DNA from: Candidatus Pacebacteria bacterium CG10_big_fil_rev_8_21_14_0_10_44_11
Lineage (GTDB): Bacteria; Patescibacteriota; Microgenomatia; UBA1400; PJMF01
Direction of reading: 5' to 3'
NCBI GenBank assembly: GCA_002772705.1
Contig: PFDH01000011.1
Coordinates: forward strand, 2,832 to 34,542
Length of the DNA stretch: 31,711 nt
Part shown: positions 17,386 through 24,457 of the stretch, in pieces
Layout: each line of letters begins with the position of its first letter
How positions within the stretch are numbered: position 1 is the first letter of the stretch
Position numbers and translations under genes: made by a program
Notes under the pieces: generated by a model
Told to the model about the DNA's origin: nothing
Databases searched by the model: none
Seen by the model: the letters and a program-made list of their open reading frames with translations, nothing else

Positions 17386-18045
17386 ATGCAGCTCATTATT
17401 GCTCATAGAGGCGATACACAATCTTTCCAGGAAAATACTTTAAATGCTTTCATCTCCGCATTTGATAAAGGTGCGAATGGAGTTGAGATGGATATTCAAC
17501 TCTGGAAAAATGAAATTATTTTGGTTCACGACTATTTGTTCGATCACTCAGCAACGTATCCAACATTACTTGAAATTCTTAGTGCTATCCACAATAGAGG
17601 ACGATTGGAAATTGAGATTAAAGAAATGGAACCCACAATTCTAAAGCCGTTAGAAGAGATATTGCTTTTATATCCAAAGTCGGACATTGAATTAACAACC
17701 AGCGAAATACCATTATTACCATTCATTAAAAAAAATATCTCTGATAGACCAGCAGGAATGAATATTTCCACCAATTTCTTCGAAGACTGGATGACAAACG
17801 ATTTAGTCACCAAAAAAATTCTGGGGTGGGCCAGCATGTTACAAGTTGATGTAATCCATCTACCATTCCTAAACGCACAAAGATGTGGAAGTGAGAATCT
17901 GGTGCAGCTATTACATACGGCTGGATTTAGAGTTCATATACATATTCCTACGGATGGAAATCAAAAGAACAATTTTTTAGAAATCAGCACATGGAATATT
18001 GATCAATGTTCTATCGATGATTTATCGCTTATCAAAGCTATCTAG
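17386..18045 (+). CDS. Glycerophosphodiester phosphodiesterase family protein
   Basis: GDPD-type TIM-barrel enzyme that would split glycerophosphodiesters into glycerol-3-phosphate and an alcohol, using a divalent metal. The 219-aa protein keeps the family core: HRG (7-9), ENTLNAF, the metal ligands in VEMDI, catalytic HD in ILVHDYLFD, and LEIEIKE in the middle. It has no signal peptide, so it is likely cytosolic. The C-terminal half is less conserved. The DNA is visibly AT-richer than the flanking genes, which may mean recent acquisition. The upstream -10 is weak (TATCAC at 17372-17377). Its TAG shares two bases with the TAG of the convergent AI-2E gene. Confidence 0.85.
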   Translation: MQLIIAHRGDTQSFQENTLNAFISAFDKGANGVEMDIQLWKNEIILVHDYLFDHSATYPTLLEILSAIHNRGRLEIEIKEMEPTILKPLEEILLLYPKSDIELTTSEIPLLPFIKKNISDRPAGMNISTNFFEDWMTNDLVTKKILGWASMLQVDVIHLPFLNAQRCGSENLVQLLHTAGFRVHIHIPTDGNQKNNFLEISTWNIDQCSIDDLSLIKAI

Positions 18046-19073
18046 GGTCGGGTAATCTTCTCAGCCGGAGGATGATAGAAAAACGTCACATAGACAGTTC
18101 TAACCACAATATAGAGCGGCACCGCCAACAAGGCACCGATCACACCGCCCAGCTTCAACCCAATCAGAATTGAAACAATTGACACCAGCGGGCTGACGTG
18201 GGCGTTGTCGTTCATCACCTTTGGCACAATAATGTTATTTTCTAGCTGCTGAATGACAATATTCAAAATCAAAACCCCACCAGCAACTAATGGGCCTTGA
18301 GTAATAAAAGCAATCACAATGGCCGGAATTGCGGCAATCGTTGGACCAATGTTGGGTAAGATCTCCAACAAGCCAGCCAAAATTGCTAAAGGCAGAGCGT
18401 AGGGAATACCAAGCGCCGTCAATCCCAAATAGGTCATTGAACCAATTACCAGCATCAAAATTAATTCGCCGCGCACCCAGCCACCCAGTTGAGCTTCTAA
18501 ATCATTGATAAAATCTTTGGCTTTTTCCAGATGTTCCTCTCGGTTGGTAAACCAGCGCACCTTTTTGTAGAGTGTTTCTCTACCTTGAAGCAAGAAAAAG
18601 GACATCACAAACAGAGTAAAGGTAGTGAAAATGCCGCTAAAGGTTGAGCTGATAATTGACAGAAAAGTGCCAACAGATGAGCCAACTTGAGAAGCCAGCG
18701 TGCTGACTCCATCAAGGGTAAACTCAAAGCTCTGGAACTCCTGCTGTAAACCAGGCAAGTTGATGAACTTGATCAAACCAGTTAACTCAGCAATCAATGG
18801 TGGAATCAGCAAACTAAAAAAGGTGACCAAAATACCGATAAAAAGAAAGTACGCCACCACAATGCTGGCCAAACGAGGCAGCTTAAGATACTTTTGGAAT
18901 TTTTTGGCCACTGGACTCAACGCCACCATCAAAATAAAGGCTAAAAAAATCAGGGTCAGAATATCTCTGATCATGAATAAACCATAAATCAGCAACAACA
19001 TACTGATGGTATAGAGAATGGTGGTGGAAGCTACGGCAACAGTGGTGTGTTTGTGGTCAAATAAATTGAGCAT
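18042..19073 (-). CDS. AI-2E family membrane permease
   Basis: Polytopic protein of the AI-2E/PerM (UPF0118) family, whose members include autoinducer-2 exporters and Na+/H+ antiporters; the substrate here cannot be told. With the start at ATG 19073 the product is 343 aa, typical of the family. About eight membrane segments are visible. Family signatures include LTLIFLAFILMVALSP, the long soluble loop (~110-190), the DLEAQLGGWVRGEL motif, GIPYALPLAILAGLLEILP, NIGPTIAAIPAI and IGLKLGGVIGALLAVP. The longer in-frame version from 19271 would run through the 3' end of miaA and is rejected. TATACT at 19080-19085 ends 6 nt before ATG 19073 and settles the start. Confidence 0.9.
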   Translation of the reverse strand: MLNLFDHKHTTVAVASTTILYTISMLLLIYGLFMIRDILTLIFLAFILMVALSPVAKKFQKYLKLPRLASIVVAYFLFIGILVTFFSLLIPPLIAELTGLIKFINLPGLQQEFQSFEFTLDGVSTLASQVGSSVGTFLSIISSTFSGIFTTFTLFVMSFFLLQGRETLYKKVRWFTNREEHLEKAKDFINDLEAQLGGWVRGELILMLVIGSMTYLGLTALGIPYALPLAILAGLLEILPNIGPTIAAIPAIVIAFITQGPLVAGGVLILNIVIQQLENNIIVPKVMNDNAHVSPLVSIVSILIGLKLGGVIGALLAVPLYIVVRTVYVTFFYHPPAEKITRP

Positions 19074-19079
19074 AGCTGC

Positions 19080-19085
19080 AGTATA
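19080..19085 (-). promoter_or_regulatory. -10 element, leaderless type
   Basis: TATACT on the minus strand ends 6 nt before ATG 19073, within the 34-bp gap after miaA. Confidence 0.65.
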
Positions 19086-19107
19086 CCCATTTTTTTTGGA
19101 TTCGTCA

Positions 19108-20106
19108 TCAACAAGACGCCAGACTGTCTTGACCGAATTTAAGAGCTTGAGTTTGCCAGTTTGGTGCTGATCTGTCAAACCAGGTGACGTCGGCGTGCTT
19201 TTTCCACCAGGTGAGCTGACGTTTAACGTACTGCTTTTCTGATAAAATCCATTGAGTGAGTGATTCATCAAGTGAAATTTGTTGAGTAAGGTACTGCTGA
19301 AGCGGCTGAAAACCGGTGGCAGTAATCAATTGCTGACTGAGATCGGATTGATGCTGTGCTGTCAAGGTTTTGACTTCCTCAATTGCCCTGGCTTTGATTC
19401 TGGCTGCAACTCGCTGTTCAATTTTTTTGAAGATTGTCTCCAAGTCTGTTGTGATTCCCAAATAGGAATGCTTGATTTTAGATAACGTAAGTAGATCTGC
19501 TGAGAGTGAAAATTTAAGCTTACTTTGGGCAATTTCTAAGGCTCTGATTATTCTTCTTGGATTGTGTTGATCAGAGTGATTCATCTGCTGCCAATGATCA
19601 GGTATTTGCCTCAATGCCATTGCCTGAAGCTCTTCTAACAACAGTGTAGCTGTTTTTTCTCTGAGCACTTTATTTGGTGGCACCATTAGCTGTGGATCAA
19701 CAGAAAAAAGATGATCGTGATACAAACCCGTCCCTCCAACAATAATCACTGCCTCATTCTTTACCTGGGCTGACAAAATTATTTTCCGCGCAAACTCAAC
19801 AAACTGGGAAACCGACCATTCAGCGGTTGGTTCAAGGCAGCCAACACCAAATAATCTAATTTGATTTTTTTGGAAATAGGGCAACCAAGAAAATTTATCA
19901 GCGGGCTTTTTCACAAAATCTGCCGGAATATCGGCGCCGGACAAAACCTCAATTCCTTCAAAAACTTGCCTTGAATCAGCCGAAATCAAGTTAACCACCT
20001 CAAACTGCTGATCTAAAATTATTTTTTGGGCTAACTGCAATGCCAGCTCAGTCTTACCGGTAGCCGTTGTTCCCACAATCGATAGCACAGAAAAATTATT
20101 TTTCAT
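19108..20106 (-). CDS. miaA: tRNA dimethylallyltransferase MiaA
   Basis: Transfers the dimethylallyl group of DMAPP to N6 of A37 in tRNAs reading UNN codons, making i6A. The 332-aa protein starts at ATG 20106 (MKNNFSVLSIVG), right at the P-loop GTTATGKT. The family has GPTASGKT, so the Pro is replaced by Thr. Other motifs are SADSRQVFEGIEVLSG, VIIVGGTGLYHDHLF and NPRRIIRALEIAQS. An in-frame extension to 20217 has no family similarity and runs through the upstream inverted-repeat region. A TTGACA (20133-20138) and a weak TAACAA (20112-20117) precede the start. miaB, the next enzyme of the pathway, lies just upstream on the same strand, separated by the 161-bp inverted-repeat segment. Confidence 0.94.
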   Translation of the reverse strand: MKNNFSVLSIVGTTATGKTELALQLAQKIILDQQFEVVNLISADSRQVFEGIEVLSGADIPADFVKKPADKFSWLPYFQKNQIRLFGVGCLEPTAEWSVSQFVEFARKIILSAQVKNEAVIIVGGTGLYHDHLFSVDPQLMVPPNKVLREKTATLLLEELQAMALRQIPDHWQQMNHSDQHNPRRIIRALEIAQSKLKFSLSADLLTLSKIKHSYLGITTDLETIFKKIEQRVAARIKARAIEEVKTLTAQHQSDLSQQLITATGFQPLQQYLTQQISLDESLTQWILSEKQYVKRQLTWWKKHADVTWFDRSAPNWQTQALKFGQDSLASC

Positions 20107-20108
20107 TA

Positions 20109-20269
20109 GATTTGTTACGAAATAAGCAAGACTGTCAATTTTGCATATGTTTGAGCATTTTTGAAGGCACAGATTTACGATAGTAGCTAAATCTACTTGA
20201 GTAAAGATGTAACACACAAAAATGCCAAATAGATGTGAAAGTGCGGTGATTCATATTTCGTAACAAATC
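20109..20269. repeat. 161-bp segment bounded by 16-bp inverted repeats
   Basis: Bases 20109-20124 (GATTTGTTACGAAATA) and 20254-20269 (TATTTCGTAACAAATC) are perfect reverse complements, 129 bp apart. The segment fills almost the whole miaB-miaA gap; one end is 5 bp from the miaB stop, the other 2 bp from the miaA ATG. Inside is a 7-bp hairpin, AGATTTA (20171-20177) with TAAATCT (20188-20194), and the TTGACA of a possible miaA promoter. It encodes no recognisable protein. No target-site duplication is evident. It may be a small MITE-like element or a pair of binding sites. Confidence 0.6.
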
Positions 20270-20274
20270 AATTT

Positions 20275-21426
20275 TTAAATCACAATTGGTCGGTTCGATA
20301 GATTATCTTTATTAATAATTTGATCCAGCACTTCCCAACGGCGCTTTTTTTCTTGGTGAGGAATATCATCGGGATAAATCCGCCAACTGGCGGTACCAGG
20401 ACGAGGTGAGTAGATAGCCACAAAACCAACTTTCCAATCCATTTTTTTTGCCAAATCAACCGTTTCTTCAAACTCAGCTTCAGTTTCACCGGCAAACCCA
20501 ACAATAATATCAGTGCCAATCACAATTTCTGGATCTGCTGCCCGCAACTTTTCTACTACTTCGATATAACGTTCTTTGGTGTACCCTCGGTTCATTCGGT
20601 ACAAAACTCCGTTGCTACCAGACTGAACCGGCAAGTGAACATAGCGATCAATTTTTTTGTTAGTGGCCACTTCCGCGATCAGCTCGTCGTGAAAATCCCA
20701 CGGATTGCTGGTCATAAACCTGATTTTTTTGATTTCTGGAAAAGCGGAAATATCGCGCAACAACTGAACGAATGGTGGCGTGTCAGTTGGGGTTAAATAC
20801 TGAGACTGGTTATCTGGCAAATCCTCACGTTTGTAGTTCTTATTTTCCATCATTAACTTTCGAAAGCCAATGCCGACCTTTTCTAACCCCCACGAGTTAA
20901 CGTTCATGCCCAAGAGCGTGACTTCCTCAAAACCTTGATCAACCAAAGACTGCACTTCAGTCAAAATTGATTCTTTGCTGCGAGACTGCTCGCGGCCGCG
21001 GGAGTAGGGGACAATGCAGTAGGTACAAAAAGAATTGCAGCCAGTGGAGATCGGCACCCAGGCGTGTTTTTTATCTTTCCGCACCGCTGCCGAGTTAAAG
21101 CCGACTTCATTAATTGGCAAAATTTCATCTACCACCGGCAACATTTCATACAACTTTTGTTCACCATGATGCGTCATGCAGCCGGTCAAAATTATCTTTG
21201 GCCGCTGTTGACCTAACTCGCTAAAATAAACCACCACGTTATGCAAAAACCCTCTGGCTCTGTCTTCGGCCCGTTGCCTGATCGCACAAGTGTTGACCAC
21301 CAACTCGTCACAGTTGCGCCAATTGTCTGCTTCAGTGTAGCCACGAGCTTGATAATCACCGGCAATTCGCTCACTATCGGATTTATTGGACTGGCAGCCA
21401 AAAGTATGGATGTAATAGCTTGGCAT
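20275..21426 (-). CDS. miaB: tRNA-2-methylthio-N6-dimethylallyladenosine synthase MiaB, TRAM domain missing
   Basis: Radical-SAM methylthiotransferase that converts i6A37 to ms2i6A37. The N-terminal domain binds one 4Fe-4S cluster through three cysteines (TFGCQSNKSDSE, NTCAIRQRAE, LTGCM). The radical-SAM core has CNSFCTYC followed by IVPYSRGREQSR. Later motifs are HLPVQSGSNGVLYRMNRGYT and GTDIIVGFAGETEAEF. The protein is 383 aa; family members are usually ~430-450 and end in a TRAM RNA-binding domain. Here it stops at NKDNLSNRPIVI, where TRAM should begin. MiaB, rather than MtaB or RimO, is supported by the neighbouring miaA. TATAAT at 21438-21443 lies 11 nt before the ATG. Confidence 0.92.
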   Translation of the reverse strand: MPSYYIHTFGCQSNKSDSERIAGDYQARGYTEADNWRNCDELVVNTCAIRQRAEDRARGFLHNVVVYFSELGQQRPKIILTGCMTHHGEQKLYEMLPVVDEILPINEVGFNSAAVRKDKKHAWVPISTGCNSFCTYCIVPYSRGREQSRSKESILTEVQSLVDQGFEEVTLLGMNVNSWGLEKVGIGFRKLMMENKNYKREDLPDNQSQYLTPTDTPPFVQLLRDISAFPEIKKIRFMTSNPWDFHDELIAEVATNKKIDRYVHLPVQSGSNGVLYRMNRGYTKERYIEVVEKLRAADPEIVIGTDIIVGFAGETEAEFEETVDLAKKMDWKVGFVAIYSPRPGTASWRIYPDDIPHQEKKRRWEVLDQIINKDNLSNRPIVI

Positions 21427-21437
21427 AGGGTAGGGGT

Positions 21438-21443
21438 ATTATA
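21438..21443 (-). promoter_or_regulatory. miaB promoter (-10)
   Basis: Consensus TATAAT on the minus strand, 11 nt before the ATG, giving a leader of only ~4-5 nt. It is divergent from the EamA promoter. Confidence 0.55.
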
Positions 21444-21497
21444 GCGGACAATTCTTGTTGAATGATTCGTAAGTCCCAGCAATCCTCTCGTGGAGCT

Positions 21498-21506
21498 TGC
21501 TATAAT
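21498..21506 (+). promoter_or_regulatory. Extended -10 promoter, leaderless type
   Basis: TGC plus a perfect TATAAT ends 5 nt before ATG 21512. Confidence 0.7.
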
Positions 21507-21511
21507 CAGGT

Positions 21512-22411
21512 ATGACCCAACAATCTCGAGGCACACTAGCCTTGATACTTCTCACGTTTCTTTACGGCGCCTATGGCGTCTATAACAGATTTATTGGAGA
21601 AGCTTTTCAAACTTTTTCGGCTCAGTGGGTGAGAAGTGCGCTAGTGATTGGTCTTGTTCTAATAATTACTGTTGCATTGAAACTAAAATATGCAAGAGTT
21701 AGAAACGCAGACTTTTGGTGGATTGCCCAGTGGTTATTTTTTGGCTCATGGATCATGATCTTTCTGTTTTTGGCTTTTAACCATCTCCAGCTAGCAACAA
21801 CGTACTTTTTATTTTACGCGACGATGATTTTAAGTGGGGTAGTGTGCGGAAAGTTTTTCTTCCAAGAAAAAATGAATCTCACTAAAAATATTTCTGTCGT
21901 ATTATCTTTAATTGGTGTAGCTAGTATTTATTCTTTTTCAATTTCGAGGGCAGATCTAATGTATGCAGTACTCGCTCTGCTTGCTGGAGTACTGCTTGGT
22001 TTTTGGAACACAATTTCAAAAAAGTTTTCGAGTCATTATCCAGAGCTGCAAATGGTACTCTGGGATGCAATAGCTGGAGCACTAGTGGGAGTTATTGGTT
22101 TTTTGATTGTAAAAGAATCACTGCCAACTCTACAATTATCAACAAGTTGGATTTGGTTAGTGGTCTACTCAGTCTCTCAAGTTGCAACCGTTGGACTAGT
22201 GATTTATGGTTTCAAGCATCTTGAAGCCCAGGTAGCAAGTCTAATCATGCCAATTGAAATTATTTTTGCAAGCCTTTTTGGCTATCTAATCTTTGGCGAA
22301 ACTTTGACCGTCAGTACTATTTTTGGAGGATGTTGCATCGCATTGGCAGCATTTTTGCCGTATATGAGGCCACTGCTTGGAAAAGTTAGATTACAAAGAT
22401 TAAAAGTGTAA
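21512..22411 (+). CDS. EamA-family (DMT) transporter
   Basis: Drug/metabolite transporter superfamily permease; 299 aa with about ten membrane helices arranged as two EamA repeats of five. The first repeat includes GTLALILLTFLYGAYGVYNR and ends in the motif YFLFYATMILSGVV...FFQEKM. The second includes VATVGLVIYGFKHLEAQVASL followed by a closing FGYLIFGETLTVSTIFGG typical of the family. Substrates range from amino acids to sugars and cannot be predicted. The DNA is AT-richer than miaB and the downstream genes, a possible sign of separate origin. It is divergent from miaB (85 bp apart) and convergent with the ferric-reductase-like gene (20 bp between stops). Confidence 0.88.
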   Translation: MTQQSRGTLALILLTFLYGAYGVYNRFIGEAFQTFSAQWVRSALVIGLVLIITVALKLKYARVRNADFWWIAQWLFFGSWIMIFLFLAFNHLQLATTYFLFYATMILSGVVCGKFFFQEKMNLTKNISVVLSLIGVASIYSFSISRADLMYAVLALLAGVLLGFWNTISKKFSSHYPELQMVLWDAIAGALVGVIGFLIVKESLPTLQLSTSWIWLVVYSVSQVATVGLVIYGFKHLEAQVASLIMPIEIIFASLFGYLIFGETLTVSTIFGGCCIALAAFLPYMRPLLGKVRLQRLKV

Positions 22412-22431
22412 CTTTATTGAATGGTTGCTTT

Positions 22432-23097
22432 TTAAATAACTGCTGCTTTTTTTGCCGCTTCCCTTCGCCAATAAACAAACCAGGAAATAGCTTCTAGCAA
22501 AACAAACACGCCAATTACCACTGCCCACTTTGATGTTTGCAGTGCCACGTGACCAAAAATTCCAAACATTGCCAGGTAGGTTAGGCGATGCAACCGTTTC
22601 CACCATTTGCCCAATTTCTTTTGCGAGTAATCATTTGAGGTTAACCACATAGGAAAAAGTAGTGCCATCGTAATCAATGAGGCAACTTGGTGAGTAGCAA
22701 AGGGGGGAAACCCAGGCGGATTAAACTCGAATAGAGCATAGTAGGGTAAGAAAGTTGTAAAAGTCATGTGCACGAATGCCAGCAGAAACATCAAGATGCC
22801 AATATGGCGGCGATAAATCATGATGCTGCTGCCAATTGGTCTGGTCAAACTTGGCAGCCACTGCAAACGGGAAATTATGCCCGGGATTAACGTAAGACAG
22901 TACAGTATCAGTGAAATTTCACCAAGTTTTTTCCCATACTTGAAGATAATTCCCACGACGGAAGGATAGTCAGTCAGGGCTGTGAAGTAAATTAAAAACC
23001 AACCAATAATCACCGCTAACTCAAAAGTAATAAACAAAGTGGTAATCATTTGACGATTTTTTGCCAAAAACTGCTGGGTTTTAAGTAACAATTGCAT
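22432..23097 (-). CDS. Ferric-reductase-like (MsrQ/YedZ-type) haem membrane protein
   Basis: A 221-aa protein with about six membrane helices, resembling the ferric reductase-like transmembrane domain that carries haem b in MsrQ/YedZ and related oxidoreductases. Likely haem-ligand histidines lie in RRHIGILMFLLAFVHMTF, in ATHQVASL, and in KRLHRLTYLAMFGIFGHVAL. The segment W..LHRLTY is characteristic of the MsrQ group. No flavin or NADH domain is attached and no MsrP is nearby, so its partner is unknown. The start at ATG 23097 is set by TATACT ending 6 nt upstream. The longer in-frame reading to 23223 runs through tRNA-Cys and is rejected. Confidence 0.8.
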   Translation of the reverse strand: MQLLLKTQQFLAKNRQMITTLFITFELAVIIGWFLIYFTALTDYPSVVGIIFKYGKKLGEISLILYCLTLIPGIISRLQWLPSLTRPIGSSIMIYRRHIGILMFLLAFVHMTFTTFLPYYALFEFNPPGFPPFATHQVASLITMALLFPMWLTSNDYSQKKLGKWWKRLHRLTYLAMFGIFGHVALQTSKWAVVIGVFVLLEAISWFVYWRREAAKKAAVI

Positions 23098-23103
23098 TGA
23101 GTT

Positions 23104-23109
23104 AGTATA
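23104..23109 (-). promoter_or_regulatory. -10 element, leaderless type
   Basis: TATACT on the minus strand ends 6 nt before ATG 23097, in the gap after tRNA-Cys. Confidence 0.65.
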
Positions 23110-23146
23110 GGTTAAAACAGAAAAAGTTTCATGAATGAAGATTTTG

Positions 23147-23221
23147 AGGCGCGGGCGGGATTTGAACCCGCGAATCGAAGGTTTTGCAGACCTCGCCATT
23201 AGACCACTCTGGTACCGCGCC
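23147..23221 (-). tRNA. tRNA-Cys(GCA)
   Basis: A 75-nt cloverleaf on the minus strand: acceptor GGCGCGG/CCGCGCC, anticodon stem GAGGT/ACCTT around loop CTGCAAA with anticodon GCA, T arm GCGGG-TTCAAAT-CCCGC, and discriminator T as expected for Cys. CCA is not encoded. Loop bases A36-A37-A38 form the MiaA recognition motif. A TATAAT on the same strand (23268-23273) would give a ~40-nt 5' leader for RNase P to remove. Confidence 0.96.
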
Positions 23222-23267
23222 ATTTTTTGGACTATTAGTTCAAAGAATAAAAAATAGACCAGATCTG

Positions 23268-23273
23268 ATTATA
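23268..23273 (-). promoter_or_regulatory. Likely tRNA-Cys promoter (-10)
   Basis: Consensus TATAAT on the minus strand, 46 nt before the tRNA 5' end. No clear -35. Confidence 0.45.
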
Positions 23274-23332
23274 CCGCACTTTTTCGACAAAAAATTCCAG
23301 TTGAATGGGAATTTTGATGATCCAGTGGTGCC

Positions 23333-23341
23333 TGTTATAAT
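23333..23341 (+). promoter_or_regulatory. Extended -10 promoter of trigger factor
   Basis: TGT plus a perfect TATAAT ends 9 nt before ATG 23351, predicting a leader of only ~3 nt. Confidence 0.65.
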
Positions 23342-23350
23342 ATCCCGTCT

Positions 23351-24289
23351 ATGCCAACAAAAACTCAAACCCCAACTAAACCAAAGTCATTTATTGGTGC
23401 TAACACGGTGCTAACAATCTCGATTCCTTGGAAGGAAGCGGAAGCCGCCTATGAGCAAGCCAAAAAGAAAATTGCAAAAACGCTGAAAGCTGATGGTTTT
23501 AGAAAAGGTAAAGTCCCGGCTGAGCTTGCAGAGCAATTGGCTGGTCAAGATAAAATTGTCGAAATCGCCCTCCAAGCTTTACTACCCAATAAATATCAGG
23601 AAGCGATCACCAAAGCCAAAAAAAAACCGCTAACCTATCCAGAAATAAAGCCGATCAAAATCGAAATGGGCAAGGATTGGGAACTAGAAGTTCAAATTGC
23701 CGAGAAACCAGAAATTAAATTAGCCAACTATAAAAAAACCGTTCGGGACGCAATCAAAGAGGCCAATAAAAAAATTGCCGAAACTCTCAAAGAAAACGCT
23801 AAAAAAGCGGCAGAAAACAAAGATACAAAAGCAGCTAAGCCAGAGAAGAATCAGGAATTCACTGATGATCAAAAAGATGATTACCGGCTGCAGCACATTT
23901 ATCAGGCGTTAGTGCAGACCACAAAGTCAGTTATTCCCGAGCTGCTTGTCAAAGAAGAGGTGAAAGCCGATCTGAATCAGCTTACGCATCAATTAGAACA
24001 GGTTAAGCTGACATTTGACAATTATTTAAAACGTCGCAGCTTCACTTTTGAGCAACTTTCGCAAGAAATGACTGTCAACGCTTTAGGAAAACTCCAAATT
24101 GCTTTTGTGATGGACGCCGTTGCCACTGAAGCACAGTTATCAATTACTGAAACTGAAATTGAGGCCTATATCAATGAAAAAATTGATACAAAGCTAAAAG
24201 CTCAAATTAGTTTAAATCCAGAATATAAAAGAATGATTGCTCAAACTTTACAACGCCAAAAAATTGTCAAGCACCTACTTGCGCTCTAG
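23351..24289 (+). CDS. tig: Trigger factor without PPIase domain
   Basis: Ribosome-bound chaperone that receives nascent chains at the exit tunnel. The N-terminal domain (1 to ~125) carries the ribosome-docking signature GFRKGKVP (49-56; family GFRxGKxP). It is followed directly, after a Lys/Ala/Glu-rich linker (~125-180), by the helical C-terminal chaperone domain (~185-312). The FKBP-type peptidyl-prolyl isomerase domain normally between them is absent, which explains 312 aa instead of ~430. The linker is low-complexity (EANKKIAETLKENAKKAAEN). The start codon is set by an extended TATAAT. It acts in protein folding together with the ClpB and Lon systems at the other end of the window. Confidence 0.88.
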   Translation: MPTKTQTPTKPKSFIGANTVLTISIPWKEAEAAYEQAKKKIAKTLKADGFRKGKVPAELAEQLAGQDKIVEIALQALLPNKYQEAITKAKKKPLTYPEIKPIKIEMGKDWELEVQIAEKPEIKLANYKKTVRDAIKEANKKIAETLKENAKKAAENKDTKAAKPEKNQEFTDDQKDDYRLQHIYQALVQTTKSVIPELLVKEEVKADLNQLTHQLEQVKLTFDNYLKRRSFTFEQLSQEMTVNALGKLQIAFVMDAVATEAQLSITETEIEAYINEKIDTKLKAQISLNPEYKRMIAQTLQRQKIVKHLLAL

Positions 24290-24384
24290 ATCATTTCCGA
24301 CTTACAATGCGCCAGTAGCAGTTTGTGCCGGTTGACATGTTCAACACTTTTGCTCAGTTTTTTATCTTACCTCGAGTTTCTGGC

Positions 24385-24413
24385 TTGACTTTTCCATCTA
24401 GAAATCCTATAAT
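24385..24413 (+). promoter_or_regulatory. Promoter TTGACT-17-TATAAT
   Basis: One of the best conventional promoters in the window: TTGACT (24385-24390), a 17-bp spacer, and TATAAT (24408-24413). The predicted start near 24420 gives a ~38-nt leader to ATG 24458, or ~20 nt to the in-frame TTG at 24440. Confidence 0.8.
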
Positions 24414-24457
24414 GATTCACCAAAATCCTGAGCAATTAATTGCCAGATCACGTCGCA

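Noticed and set aside
19074..19271. N-terminal extension of the AI-2E permease
   Set aside because: It overlaps the 3' part of miaA in another frame, lacks family similarity, and lies upstream of the promoter at 19080-19085.
20107..20217. N-terminal extension of MiaA
   Set aside because: MiaA proteins begin just before the P-loop, as ATG 20106 does. The extension has no similarity and crosses the inverted-repeat segment.
23098..23223. N-terminal extension of the ferric-reductase-like protein
   Set aside because: It is a translation through tRNA-Cys; the -10 at 23104 supports ATG 23097.
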